Part shown: positions 1 through 8,522 of the stretch, piece by piece | Layout: every line of letters begins with the position of its first letter | Position numbering within the stretch: the stretch's first letter is position 1 | Assembly (NCBI GenBank): GCA_040506275.1 | Contig: JBEVXD010000005.1 | Location: 248,001-312,000 of the forward strand | Reading direction: 5' to 3' | From: Thiodiazotropha sp040506275 | GTDB lineage: Bacteria > Pseudomonadota > Gammaproteobacteria > Chromatiales > Chromatiaceae | Length of the DNA stretch: 64,000 nt | Program-made: the position numbers and the translations under genes | Notes under the pieces: model-generated | Databases searched by the model: none | Told to the model about the DNA's origin: nothing | The model's input: the letters and a program-made list of their open reading frames with translations, nothing else

Positions 1-2
1 CC

Positions 3-1703
3 GATTTTGAATCAGAAGATAGCCAGCGGGCCTATGTCGGTTTGACATGGCGCGTGCTTGAAGATGGCTATAGAGAGCAAAAACACCGCGCCAATTTGGC
101 TGAAGCGAGAGCAGAGTCAGAGGTATTACAATCTAAGTTAGAGTTGCGGAAATCCCTTGAAACCTGTCGGTATGATGCAACACGGGATAGTTTTGCCCCT
201 GTGTGGCAACCATTGCTAACCCTCAAGGACTCTTTTTTAACCAAAATCTATGAGTTGCAAAAAGATAGCTACTTGATGGGGGGGATATATTTAGATGATC
301 TTCTCGATAGCCAAAGGGAGTTGAAATCGATACTTGAGCACTATCGCATGTTACAGGTCGGATTGGAGCAGCAAATTGATGAAATAGAGCCTGCTATGCC
401 TCCTTTATTAGATCTGGATATGGCTGAAATACGGCAGAGAATCCAGAATGATCCTGAGCGGGAACGGCTGTTGAATCTAAAGCACTCTATTTTAGATGCG
501 CAGAGTATATCCAATGATGATAAGCGTCTTCGTTTCTATCTGCGATATAACGTACATGAGGATAGTCGGGACAATGGGCCAACAGTTGGTGCAGCCTTTT
601 CAATGCCACTTGCTGGCGGACGTTATTCAGATTCTATAGTGGACCTGCGAAAAATGGATATTCAGCAGGAGATCGAGGATGGACGACGAAAAAGACTCAG
701 GCGAAGTGAACTTGCATATGGTGAATTATTGGAGCAGCGAGAGCGCGTTGTTAAACAGAACTATCGATATCTCGCTGCCTATGAGCAGCTAAGGCGCACT
801 CTCGGAAGGCATCAATGGTTGCCCGGGTCTGGAGAGTTTAAGCATGCCGTGACACGCATGACAACTCTGATTGAGAGTGCCGTTGAACTCATGCGTTCTG
901 TTGAAGAGATGTATAGAAGAGTACATAGGGTATTCGTTCGGGCTGGTATCTCTTATAGTCCTGAGTTGGTAACTCTTACATCACTACAAACTAGTAAATA
1001 CCGGGCTAGACAAGGAGGGCGGTCAGTCTATATTTGGTCTGGTAGTTTTAACCGCTTTCCGAATAGCTTGATTCAGGAATTTATACGTGCCAAAGGTGTT
1101 TCTGAGGTTATTCTAAGTGGTAGTGACCGGGTCCAGGATAAGAAATTATCAGGATTTCTGAGATCATCTGAGCAGAAGGGGATTAAGGTTCAGATGCTGG
1201 TAGGAGACAATGGCTGGCTTACGACATCGAAGAATAAAGCACTATTGGTCAGATTGGAAAGATTGATTGAACGTACTGGGCAACTACACATTGATGTGGA
1301 GCCTCATACGCTCGGGGATTTTAAACAGAAGCGTCGTTCCTATTTAGACAGCTACCAACAATTGATTAGATCGATTTCAAATCACTTGGATGAGCGTGGC
1401 CAACTCTCAGTATCTGTGCCATTACATTGGGATCCACAAGATTATCGGTATCTTGATCAAAATGTCGACCGTATCTATCTGATGGCATATGAAATAAGTC
1501 GGGTTGATATCTTAAAGCGGAGACTAGCAGAGGTGATTCCCAACCTTTCTTTAGAAAAAGTTGTTGTTGCTTTGCGGCCAAAAGATTTTATGAATGAAGT
1601 TGAACTTGAGTCTGTAATTGAGCAGCTCTCGTCACAATTTGGCGTGGAGCATTTTGCCCTACACGATCTTGTCAGTTATTTAGAACTCAGCGATGGGCAG
1701 TAG
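3..1703 (+). CDS. TolC-like outer-membrane efflux protein fused to a C-terminal barrel-like domain (5' end outside window)
   Basis: The frame is open to the left edge, so the N-terminus lies outside the window; the TTG at 42 is internal. The first ~300 visible residues alternate long charged helices (coiled coil) with a beta-type stretch near residues 175-200 (RFYLRYNVHEDSRDNGPTVG), the pattern of TolC/OEP exporters. The last ~220 residues are not TolC-like: strand/helix alternation and a segment DVEPHTLGDF ... RIYLMAYE recalls TIM-barrel glycoside-hydrolase or deacetylase folds. The stop abuts the start of the HlyD-type adaptor, and a glycosyltransferase follows, so a role in exporting (and perhaps trimming) an exopolysaccharide is inferred. 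The TolC-like half is fairly clear; the barrel assignment is tentative. Confidence 0.6.
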   Translation, partial: DFESEDSQRAYVGLTWRVLEDGYREQKHRANLAEARAESEVLQSKLELRKSLETCRYDATRDSFAPVWQPLLTLKDSFLTKIYELQKDSYLMGGIYLDDLLDSQRELKSILEHYRMLQVGLEQQIDEIEPAMPPLLDLDMAEIRQRIQNDPERERLLNLKHSILDAQSISNDDKRLRFYLRYNVHEDSRDNGPTVGAAFSMPLAGGRYSDSIVDLRKMDIQQEIEDGRRKRLRRSELAYGELLEQRERVVKQNYRYLAAYEQLRRTLGRHQWLPGSGEFKHAVTRMTTLIESAVELMRSVEEMYRRVHRVFVRAGISYSPELVTLTSLQTSKYRARQGGRSVYIWSGSFNRFPNSLIQEFIRAKGVSEVILSGSDRVQDKKLSGFLRSSEQKGIKVQMLVGDNGWLTTSKNKALLVRLERLIERTGQLHIDVEPHTLGDFKQKRRSYLDSYQQLIRSISNHLDERGQLSVSVPLHWDPQDYRYLDQNVDRIYLMAYEISRVDILKRRLAEVIPNLSLEKVVVALRPKDFMNEVELESVIEQLSSQFGVEHFALHDLVSYLELSDGQ

Positions 1704-2690
1704 ATGAGAATCAGAAATAAAAAAAGCTTTGTCGTTGTAGGACCGGAAGGTAAGGCACCTAAGTCCATATGGTCTAAATTGACCCATGTGATCTACCTCC
1801 TGTTTCTTGCTTTGCTAGCCACCTATCTAATCTATTTCGTGTTTTACCGCTTTACTGCATTCGAATTGCAAGGTCAGGTAAGTGTCGAAAGGGTTAAAAT
1901 CAGTGCTTTACAAGGTGGGCGCATCAAGGTGTTGGAAGTCGAAGCTGGTGAGCATGTTAAGGCCGGAGATCAGATTGTCATTCTGGAAACCAACGAAAAA
2001 TGCAGTGTAAAGTCTGACAAATCTTTGCGTAAATTAAAGCAGTCCATCGCATTGGATCAAAAACGTTTGAAGGTTTTGAACAACAGAAAAGGTCACATGG
2101 AGAACAGAAAACAGGGTTTGCTGGATGAGCGTCGACTTGGTCGAGTATTGGAGCTTGAGCGTCGACAGATAAATGAAGCTAAGACAATACAGCGAGATCT
2201 CGATGAGTTGGAAATGGATATCCAGATTCTTGTGGAAGAGATTCTGCTACAGCAAGTTGAACTTGGCCAGCAATCGAATGTTAAAGATGAGAGGGATGAC
2301 TGCGGATTGGAAAGAATTTTGGCACCGGTTGATGGCAAGGTCGTGGCGCTCAATCAGCACCTGTATGAAGTAATCAATCGGAAGGATACTATCCTGACCT
2401 TAGTGCCGGACAAGCCGGAAGTATGGATTGAAGCCTTCTCAAAAAATGATGAAAGTTTACCCAGTATGTCAGGTCAAACAGTAACTGTCAGATTGCCGAA
2501 TAACGTGGTCACTCAAGGAAAAGTTACGAGTCTGAGAGCATCAGCATTCCCGTTCCCTGAGAGGGAATATGATATCTACACTCCTGAAGAGAGCTCACTA
2601 AGCCTAAAGGTTCTACCTATCAACAGTGAGACAGCAGAGCAGTGGAGCGAGTTTGACAGAATGGCTGTAACGGTAGAGGGCGAACGATGA
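1704..2690 (+). CDS. HlyD-family membrane-fusion (periplasmic adaptor) protein
   Basis: 328 aa. A cytoplasmic N-terminus of about 25 residues precedes one membrane helix (about residues 26-50). Then comes a split biotinyl/lipoyl-like domain (SALQGGRIKVLEVEAGEHVK, with the second half ERILAPVDGKVVALN) interrupted by a coiled coil at about 100-195, and a C-terminal beta-barrel region. This is the architecture of adaptors linking an inner-membrane machine to a TolC-like channel, which is the gene just upstream. The ATG starts at the base after the upstream stop and the ATGA at the end overlaps the next start, so translation is coupled. No ABC ATPase is nearby; the likely inner-membrane partner is the glycosyltransferase two genes on. 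Confidence 0.8.
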   Translation: MRIRNKKSFVVVGPEGKAPKSIWSKLTHVIYLLFLALLATYLIYFVFYRFTAFELQGQVSVERVKISALQGGRIKVLEVEAGEHVKAGDQIVILETNEKCSVKSDKSLRKLKQSIALDQKRLKVLNNRKGHMENRKQGLLDERRLGRVLELERRQINEAKTIQRDLDELEMDIQILVEEILLQQVELGQQSNVKDERDDCGLERILAPVDGKVVALNQHLYEVINRKDTILTLVPDKPEVWIEAFSKNDESLPSMSGQTVTVRLPNNVVTQGKVTSLRASAFPFPEREYDIYTPEESSLSLKVLPINSETAEQWSEFDRMAVTVEGER

Positions 2691-4102
2691 GTAGAGGGCT
2701 CCTGATTTCGGGTGATGATAATCCACTGCAGTTACCTCATTTGACTATTGTTGATGAGTCAAGTTGGCGGGGTTTAGAAGCTGGCTATGATGCAGATTAT
2801 TTTCTTGTCGATACGGCAAATATAGATCAGGCCATTAAAATCATTGGTATGGTAAGGCATAAGTTGATCCCAGCAGTTTATCTCAAACCGATGGTACTGA
2901 TCAGTGCCAGGGGTGACCTGCCAAAATCACTACGAGACCTTGCTGATTTGGTTATTACCCCTCAACAGATGAACAGTGAGTTGCCATCAACGCATCTGGA
3001 TGAAATTGAATCGGTTAACCGACGTATTAACAGTTTACAAGATCAGAAATTAAAGGCGGATACTAATCTGGCTTTACGAGTTGTTCGCTATCTCTATTCA
3101 AGAGATAGGGAGATCGAACCAACCCCTTCGATTCATAGCCGAGGCGGATACTCGTATCCAGGAATAGAAAGTCTCTTCGGCGCAAATGACCAGAGTATGT
3201 GGCAGACTCTTGAGTTTTTGAATTCACAGCATCTTGTTCAGACTCGATTTATTACGCGAACGCATCATTGTGCAAGTTGTGGCTGTGCTTTTTTAAACTT
3301 TAAAGAGACCTGTCCTCAGTGCCAATCTGAAGAGCTTGAATCGGATGATTTGGTGCACCATTTTCGCTGTGGCTATACATCAGAATTATCAGATTTTAAA
3401 CAGCAGGAAAAGTTGGTCTGTCCAAAATGTGACCGCACCTTGAGGCATATTGGTGTCGATTATGATAAGCCCTCAGTGATGTATCATTGCAGAAGTTGTG
3501 ATCACAGGTTCCAGGAGCCTGAAATTGCAACCACTTGCTATGATTGTCAACGGACTGCACCTCCTGAAAACCAGATCCATCGCAATATAGAAGCCTACAA
3601 ACTAAGCATGTTGGGCGAAAATGCAGCCCTGTTTGGAATTGACTCTCTGTTTGCCTCTATTCTTGAACGAAAGTTACAGTTGCTTCCGCTGGATCTGTTC
3701 GAGCGATTTATCTCAGTTGAGAAAGCTCGAATTAGTCGCTACAAGCTTTCCAATTCGAGCTTGCTGCTATTCGATATCAAAGGGCTTGAAGAGATCTATC
3801 TGAAACTGGGTGAACGTACCAGCGAGGTTTTTGAGGAGCTTGCCAATCTATTCTATGCGATGTTGCGTAATTCTGACCTTATCAGTAGCCGAAATGAATC
3901 ACTGTTTCTTATGCTGTTAACTGAAACCTCTCCAGAGGATGCTCAAATCGTTGAACAGAGATTAACAGAGGGTGTGGCTGAGTTACTCAATGCTAGTTTG
4001 GGAGCAAGTCCTGAAATTATTTCAAATATTGTAAGTATCGATGCTTCTCTAGACCTGACAGCATATCTTGAAGGTTTCCTAAACGAAAACCATGCTGAAT
4101 GA
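2687..4102 (+). CDS. Zinc-ribbon (TackOD1-like) regulator with degenerate GGDEF-like C-terminus
   Basis: 471 aa. The N-terminal ~130 residues look like a receiver/sensor-type fold. Residues about 190-290 carry four Cys pairs: CASCGC, CPQC, CPKC, CRSC, plus CYDC, with the stretch VHHFRCGYTSELSDF typical of the TackOD1 output domain, which is often found next to GGDEF domains. The last ~150 residues resemble a GGDEF fold (ISRYKLSNSSLLLFDIKGLE), but no GG[DE]EF signature is present, so cyclase activity is unlikely and a c-di-GMP receptor or purely structural role is possible. It overlaps the upstream gene by 4 bp and the glycosyltransferase by 11 bp, suggesting it regulates polysaccharide synthesis post-translationally. 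Confidence 0.65.
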   Translation: MSRGLLISGDDNPLQLPHLTIVDESSWRGLEAGYDADYFLVDTANIDQAIKIIGMVRHKLIPAVYLKPMVLISARGDLPKSLRDLADLVITPQQMNSELPSTHLDEIESVNRRINSLQDQKLKADTNLALRVVRYLYSRDREIEPTPSIHSRGGYSYPGIESLFGANDQSMWQTLEFLNSQHLVQTRFITRTHHCASCGCAFLNFKETCPQCQSEELESDDLVHHFRCGYTSELSDFKQQEKLVCPKCDRTLRHIGVDYDKPSVMYHCRSCDHRFQEPEIATTCYDCQRTAPPENQIHRNIEAYKLSMLGENAALFGIDSLFASILERKLQLLPLDLFERFISVEKARISRYKLSNSSLLLFDIKGLEEIYLKLGERTSEVFEELANLFYAMLRNSDLISSRNESLFLMLLTETSPEDAQIVEQRLTEGVAELLNASLGASPEIISNIVSIDASLDLTAYLEGFLNENHAE

Positions 4103-5396
4103 TACCTATTCTTTTATAACTGGTTTGTCTACAGGACAATTGATTGCCTATTTCTGGCCTTTTTTCTTATTTGACCTTACGCGTTATGTACTGTTTGATG
4201 TCCTCATTCTGACTCTATATTTACCAAGACGAAAACGTAATAAACAAAGAAGGGCTGAAGCAAGAAGACTGCTTTTCCACGAAAAGCCTCTGGTCTCAGT
4301 GATAGTGCCAGGAAAGAACGAAGGAAAACACATACCTAGTTTGGCTGACTCTTTAAGCCGACAGACCTACAAAAAACTTGAGATAGTAATAGTAGATGAT
4401 GGTTCTGATGACGATACAGAAGTGATCTGCAGAAGACTGCTTAAGGCTGGAGAAATTGATCAATATATCCGTAACGAAGTGCGAGGAGGAAAAGCATCAG
4501 CAGCGAACACCGCACTCTATTATTCAACAGGTAAATACGTAATCCATCTGGATGCTGACTCCGAGCTTCGATACGATTCGGTAGAAACGATTTTACTACC
4601 GTTCTATCAGGATTCAAAGATTGCAGCTGTAGGTGGTGATATACGTGTAGCTAATCTCGACGATACAATGGCTACTCGTACTCAAGCCATTGAGTACTTC
4701 AAAGGAATATCTACAGGTAGAACTGTCTCTTCCATGCTGGGTATCTTACGAATAGTTGCAGGTGCTTATGGTGCATTTCGCAGGGATGTTCTGGATAGAC
4801 TTGGCGGCTGGGATGTGGGTCCTGGATTAGATGGTGATATCACCATGAAAATACGTAAACTCGGCCTGAAAGTAGTTCACGAACCCCATGCTGTCTGCTA
4901 CACAAATGTTCCTACGAGTTTCCGTAAGTTAGCGAAACAAAGGTTTCGTTGGGATAGATCCATGGTGCGTTTTCGAGCCAGAAAACATTTCGATGTATTA
5001 CTTCCAACTTCGAATTTCATTTTAGGTAATTTTATTACAACCAGTGAAAACCTATTTTATAATTTATTTCTAAATTTTAAATGGTGGTTCTATCTTGCTC
5101 AGGTAATATTTTTTCATGGAGCATTGCTGCAAAATATCATAATAGTTAATTATTTACTCTACACTTTGGCGAATCTGGCAGAATTTTTAGTCGCAGTGAT
5201 ATTGCTAAGAAAGACACTTCGCAGGAAGGATCTGTTGCTATTTATCTATCTACCACTGATGCCACTCTATACCGGCCTATATTTGAGGATTGTCAGGACC
5301 TACGCATATATTATGGAGTTTATTCATAGATCTTCCTATGCAGATCGCTGGAATCCATGGAAAGTATCTAAGGTGGTTAAAAAAGAGCGCCTCTGA
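4092..5396 (+). CDS. Processive family 2 glycosyltransferase (NAG/cellulose-synthase-like)
   Basis: 434 aa. One N-terminal membrane helix is followed by a GT-A domain with VSVIVPGKNEGKHIPSL, VIVDDGSDDD, the HLDADSE metal-binding motif, DGDITMKIRK (acceptor-site acidic residues) and KQRFRWDRS, which matches the QxxRW motif of processive beta-glycosyltransferases; three or more C-terminal membrane helices follow. This order matches PgaC/HasA/IcaA-type enzymes that polymerise and extrude a beta-linked polysaccharide. With the adaptor and outer-membrane channel in the same operon it forms a candidate synthesis-and-export machine. The sugar cannot be told from sequence. No PgaB-type deacetylase is adjacent unless the C-terminal domain of the first gene fills that role. 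Confidence 0.8.
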   Translation: MLNDTYSFITGLSTGQLIAYFWPFFLFDLTRYVLFDVLILTLYLPRRKRNKQRRAEARRLLFHEKPLVSVIVPGKNEGKHIPSLADSLSRQTYKKLEIVIVDDGSDDDTEVICRRLLKAGEIDQYIRNEVRGGKASAANTALYYSTGKYVIHLDADSELRYDSVETILLPFYQDSKIAAVGGDIRVANLDDTMATRTQAIEYFKGISTGRTVSSMLGILRIVAGAYGAFRRDVLDRLGGWDVGPGLDGDITMKIRKLGLKVVHEPHAVCYTNVPTSFRKLAKQRFRWDRSMVRFRARKHFDVLLPTSNFILGNFITTSENLFYNLFLNFKWWFYLAQVIFFHGALLQNIIIVNYLLYTLANLAEFLVAVILLRKTLRRKDLLLFIYLPLMPLYTGLYLRIVRTYAYIMEFIHRSSYADRWNPWKVSKVVKKERL

Positions 5397-5414
5397 GTAT
5401 TATTAATCCTTAGT

Positions 5415-5669
5415 TTATCTATTAAGGTATTTGTTTAGTATTACAGATTTAGATTTTAAACAAAAAAAGGGGAGCACTTGCTCCCCGGACTCTTGTCTCT
5501 GATTGCTGTTGGTATCGTCTTTTTCATCCCACCATTCATCAATGCCAATATCTGTAATATGTTTTTCCTTAACACGTTTACAACTATTAGATTTTGTGTG
5601 TACACCTCCCTTTCGGAGTAATGGTGATAGAGCAGCATGATTACGTATCGGTCTGTCTCGTTTTGGCAT
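5415..5669 (-). CDS. Small basic protein whose frame runs through an intrinsic terminator (candidate nonstop-mRNA rescue factor)
   Basis: 84 aa if read to the stop, from an ATG at 5669 preceded by AAGGATG at good spacing and 11 nt after the upstream stop (5681). The N-terminal ~35 residues are strongly basic (MPKRDRPIRNHAALSPLLRK; HTKSNSCKRVKEK), then an acidic/tryptophan patch DEWWDEKDD. The hairpin-plus-U-tract at 5462-5486 lies inside the frame about 69 codons from the start, so most transcripts should end before the stop codon. That is the arrangement of arfA, a backup ribosome-rescue factor made from a nonstop message. Sequence identity with ArfA is not evident to me, so function is inferred from size, charge, operon and terminator position only. 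Confidence 0.5.
   Translation of the reverse strand: MPKRDRPIRNHAALSPLLRKGGVHTKSNSCKRVKEKHITDIGIDEWWDEKDDTNSNQRQESGEQVLPFFCLKSKSVILNKYLNR
5462..5486 (-). terminator. Intrinsic terminator inside the last gene of the rtcB operon
   Basis: On the minus strand a 7-bp GC-rich stem GGGGAGC / GCTCCCC with an AAGT loop is followed by seven T. The plus strand has no U-tract after the stem, so it serves the minus-strand operon. It overlaps the reading frame of the small basic protein. Confidence 0.85.
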
Positions 5670-5680
5670 GGTAAGCATCC

Positions 5681-6622
5681 TTATAGGGCAAGTTTGTACC
5701 ACTCAACCTGTTTTAGGTTGCGTTTTTTTCGTTTAAAATCTCGATCTGTCTTGATGAACTCAGGGTCTTCGTTTGTGATTTGAAAGCAGAACTTCCTCGG
5801 CAGATCGGAGTAGATCGAACGAGGTGGAGATCCACCAAAGACCCTCTTTATTCTCTGTCCAGTTTCATGGGTATGGTAGTAGATTTTTCTGATCCCCAAC
5901 TCTGTATAGATGAAGCGTATTGCAGCTGTCAGCATAGCTTCAGACCAGATGTTGTAAAATGGTGCTAGAACCTTCTCAGCATAGGTAATAAAGGCTTCCT
6001 GTTTACAATTACACCACTCTAAATGCCAGGGTGTAGATCCGATTTTGATACCCTTTAAGCAGTGCAATACCGACCGCACCCAGTCACTCTGTATCTCTTC
6101 TATCAAGGCTTCGTTACTGTCTAAATCAAAGTCAATTCTTGCCCAGGCCAGAGTGTCACGGTATAGAGTGCGCTTGTTTCTATCCATAACCGGATGGCCA
6201 TTGTAGTTAAAGATATAGTCATCATCTGGTTTAACAAGACGATGGTAGGCTCGATTGTGCTTTTCTGAAAAATTTAACTGAAGTACCAGGTTGCAGCCTT
6301 TACGAGTTGTTTGGTAGTCCCATCGATTGCTGTTGCCCCATCGGTCGACTGTCAATACAAAGGGTTGACTGGTCTCTTTCCAGGTGTGCTCAAATAGTTC
6401 TGGTATCAGTTTGCCATGTCCATGGTGTGACAGCAGCGATTTGATATCTGGTTGGTTTAACAGATGCTGAAATTGTGACTGCTTGATTGCATTGACGCTG
6501 CACTGTTCTTTAGTGGCGCAGAAAAGCAGAAAAAAAGCATACTGACCCTTGAAGTAGTGAAACAGTGTGCGTTCTTCTGACAGGCAGGCAATAACTTCAT
6601 CTAGTATCTCTTTCTTCATCAC
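5681..6622 (-). CDS. Unrecognised 313-aa protein of the RtcB operon
   Basis: No family recognised with confidence. The protein has no signal peptide or membrane segment, so it is cytosolic. It contains ARIDFDLDSNEALIEEIQSD, an acidic EIQSD motif that also occurs in polyvalent and phage-associated proteins, and a basic C-terminus (DRDFKRKKRNLKQVEW) suited to nucleic-acid binding. A cluster of His/Cys (LEWCNCKQ; YYHTHETGQRIKR) might be functional. Two adjacent ATG codons begin the frame (6622 and 6619). It lies downstream of rtcB and upstream of the small basic gene on the same strand, suggesting a shared role in RNA repair or ribosome rescue. Confidence 0.6.
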   Translation of the reverse strand: MMKKEILDEVIACLSEERTLFHYFKGQYAFFLLFCATKEQCSVNAIKQSQFQHLLNQPDIKSLLSHHGHGKLIPELFEHTWKETSQPFVLTVDRWGNSNRWDYQTTRKGCNLVLQLNFSEKHNRAYHRLVKPDDDYIFNYNGHPVMDRNKRTLYRDTLAWARIDFDLDSNEALIEEIQSDWVRSVLHCLKGIKIGSTPWHLEWCNCKQEAFITYAEKVLAPFYNIWSEAMLTAAIRFIYTELGIRKIYYHTHETGQRIKRVFGGSPPRSIYSDLPRKFCFQITNEDPEFIKTDRDFKRKKRNLKQVEWYKLAL

Positions 6623-6634
6623 AAAATCCTTTCT

Positions 6635-6691
6635 TTAAATCTGTTCGTATTGCTCTATATTTTTGTCTTCTTTAACTTTTCTCATAAACAT
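6635..6691 (-). CDS. 18-codon reading frame between rtcB and the 313-aa gene
   Basis: A strong Shine-Dalgarno (AGGAGA, 7 nt upstream) precedes an ATG and a short frame MFMRKVKEDKNIEQYEQI ending 12 nt before the next gene. The ribosome site is better than that of the downstream gene, so this may be a coupling leader or a genuine microprotein. No homology claimed. Confidence 0.35.
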   Translation of the reverse strand: MFMRKVKEDKNIEQYEQI

Positions 6692-6720
6692 AATTGTTCT
6701 CCTGTGGTTTGAATCTATTG

Positions 6721-7917
6721 CTAACCTTTAATACAGATAATCTGTTTCAGTGTATGTACTACATCAACCAGATCGTTCTGATTTTGCATAACAGTTTCGA
6801 TGTTTTTATAAGCATTAGGGATTTCATCTATGATTCCCTTGTCTTTGCGGCATTCAACCCCTTCAGTTTGGTTGACTACGTCCTGCTCAATAAACTTTCG
6901 TTTGGCTGCACTACGACTCATTTTTCTTCCTGCACCATGTGAGCAGGAGCAAAATGACTGAGGATTGCCCTTGCCTCGGACTATAAACGACTTGGCACCC
7001 ATGCTGCCTGGTATGATGCCTAATTCATCTATACCGGCACTGATCGCCCCCTTACGGGTAACAAAAACATTTTCACCAAAATGTTTCTCCTGGGAGATAT
7101 AGTTGTGATGGCAGTTTATCGCCTCTTTAGTAATACCGAATTTTGGTAGTTTTTTACGTAGCGTCTCGAGAATGAAATGCATCATTTCACGACGATTGGC
7201 AGTGGCATAGTCTTGAGCCCACTCAACCGCCTCGATATAGTCATCAAAATGTTTCGCACCCTCCTGGAAATAGGCTAAATCTTTGTCAGGAAGATTAACG
7301 ATGTGTTGCCCCATATCTTTTTTAGCAAGATTGATGAAATATTGTCCAATTGCATTACCTACGCCTCGACTGCCTGAGTGAAGCATTACCCAGATATCAT
7401 CGTTCTCATCTATACACAATTCGATAAAGTGATTACCGCCACCCAAAGTGCCAATTTGTCTAACCCAGGTTTGATAAGGTCTCTTCTGTAAGGAATAGAT
7501 CTTTTTATGCTTATTAATGATCCTGTCCAGCCCCCCGGAAAGGGCGCGGATAGTCGACTGACGTGCACGGTCAGATTTATGCATGTTAAAACCAACTGGA
7601 ATTGATTCTTCAATCCCCAATCTTATGGCTCTCAGATTGTCAGGTAGATCCTTGGCCTTAATGGATAGTCGTATAGCATTCATGCCACAGCCAATATCTA
7701 CACCAACCGCCGCAGGAATAATTGCCCCCTTTGTCGGTATTACTGAGCCAACAGTGGCCCCTTTTCCATAGTGGACATCAGGCATAGCAGCAACATGGTT
7801 ATGTACAAAGGGCAGCTGTGCAATGTTGTATAGCTGTTGCATGGCTTCAGCTTCCACTTCGTCTGTATAGATCTTTACTGGAACTCTACCTTTACTGATT
7901 GTTCGTTTAATAGGCAT
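6721..7917 (-). CDS. rtcB: RNA-splicing ligase RtcB
   Basis: 398 aa, usual bacterial length. RtcB joins 2',3'-cyclic-phosphate (or 3'-phosphate) and 5'-OH RNA ends using GTP and Mn2+ through a GMP-histidine intermediate. Visible motifs are PDVHYGKGATVGSV, GVDIGCGM (metal-binding Cys), LGGGNHFIEL, MLHSGSRGVG and SCSHGAGRKMSR, which carries the guanylylated His. Its start overlaps the end of the RbfA-like gene by 11 bp. No archease (RtcA/RtcR) or PrfH gene is seen nearby, and no sigma54-type site is seen upstream, so regulation differs from the E. coli rtcBA model. Confidence 0.95.
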   Translation of the reverse strand: MPIKRTISKGRVPVKIYTDEVEAEAMQQLYNIAQLPFVHNHVAAMPDVHYGKGATVGSVIPTKGAIIPAAVGVDIGCGMNAIRLSIKAKDLPDNLRAIRLGIEESIPVGFNMHKSDRARQSTIRALSGGLDRIINKHKKIYSLQKRPYQTWVRQIGTLGGGNHFIELCIDENDDIWVMLHSGSRGVGNAIGQYFINLAKKDMGQHIVNLPDKDLAYFQEGAKHFDDYIEAVEWAQDYATANRREMMHFILETLRKKLPKFGITKEAINCHHNYISQEKHFGENVFVTRKGAISAGIDELGIIPGSMGAKSFIVRGKGNPQSFCSCSHGAGRKMSRSAAKRKFIEQDVVNQTEGVECRKDKGIIDEIPNAYKNIETVMQNQNDLVDVVHTLKQIICIKG

Positions 7918-8341
7918 GGTCGTTAACCTCGTCTGTTACCGCAACTACCTGGAATTTAAGTGCGGGCACACGTTTTCGTTTAACTGATTGAGCAATTACA
8001 GAACGAAGATATCCCTTGATAGCATTCAACTTAGTCAAAGCAAGAATTCTCACCAGCTCTGAGTAGGCATCTAAATGAGTGACCTTGACTACAAGGAACT
8101 GTCCATCATTGTTTCTGCTTACATCTATCACCTGAAGATCCTGATAGATTGGGTCAGACAGCTCTCCAGAGAGTATGATTGATAAAATGCGTCCTGCCTC
8201 TTTGCTCAGTTGCTCTGCTTTATGAAACCTTGTTTTTGATTCATAATTTCTGGCAAGAATACGCGGATCAATGCCATCTTCAGAGTCAAGTTTGCTGCAT
8301 AGTTTGTTGGCTTCAGTAAGCCACTGTTTTGATCTCTTCAT
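7907..8341 (-). CDS. RbfA-like ribosome-binding protein
   Basis: 144 aa. The central part (AGRILSIILSGELSDPIYQD, then a strand VSRNNDGQFLVVKV) matches the KH-like core of RbfA, which binds the 16S rRNA 5'/3' region during 30S maturation. The N- and C-terminal ends differ from housekeeping RbfA, and the gene is not next to infB/truB, so it is probably a paralogue dedicated to the RtcB system, perhaps presenting damaged 16S rRNA or 30S subunits to the ligase. It overlaps rtcB by 11 bp. Confidence 0.65.
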   Translation of the reverse strand: MKRSKQWLTEANKLCSKLDSEDGIDPRILARNYESKTRFHKAEQLSKEAGRILSIILSGELSDPIYQDLQVIDVSRNNDGQFLVVKVTHLDAYSELVRILALTKLNAIKGYLRSVIAQSVKRKRVPALKFQVVAVTDEVNDHAY

Positions 8342-8432
8342 TGTTAATTCCTACACTATGGCGTGATGATGGAATTGCATAGGACGCAATAATCCATAGC
8401 CGCCAGTAGATGTCAGCGTAAAATATTCAGTG

Positions 8433-8522
8433 CTATGTAGGAGCCCGGTCCAAGTGACCGGATGAAGTTACCGGAAGGTAATGGACACGAGGCTCATGAG
8501 TAGTTGAAATACATTCATTCAT
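8433..8522 (-). promoter_or_regulatory. Leader with perfect Shine-Dalgarno and three staggered start codons, upstream of the RbfA-like/rtcB operon
   Basis: AGGAGG (plus-strand 8525-8530) is followed by ATGAATGAATG, giving ATGs in all three frames at 2, 6 and 10 nt spacing. The frames code for about 29 (8522 to 8433), 16 and 6 residues. The longest covers the structured element at 8441-8495, so ribosome position could change its folding. This suggests a translational leader about 90 nt upstream of the first structural gene. Confidence 0.3.
8441..8495 (-). ncRNA. Candidate three-way-junction RNA element in the rtcB-operon leader
   Basis: Three helices can be drawn from the sequence (plus-strand coordinates): 8441-8445 with 8491-8495 (gagcc/ggctc), 8446-8450 with 8456-8460 (cggtc/gaccg), and 8467-8472 with 8477-8482 (gttacc/ggtaat, one G-T). 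The first two stack without a gap. On the plus strand the third is capped by a GGAA tetraloop, so the active strand is uncertain; minus is chosen because it lies in the leader of a minus operon. It does not match a tRNA, Y RNA or hammerhead that I know. Confidence 0.35.

Noticed and set aside
8342..8440. Sigma54 promoter for the rtcB operon by analogy with E. coli rtcBA
   Set aside because: No GG-N10-GC pair with -24/-12 context is seen on the minus strand there.
8441..8495. Hammerhead ribozyme, tRNA-like or Y RNA identity for the three-way junction
   Set aside because: The hammerhead core (CUGANGA...GAAA) and the T-loop GTTCGA are absent, so no known class was assigned.
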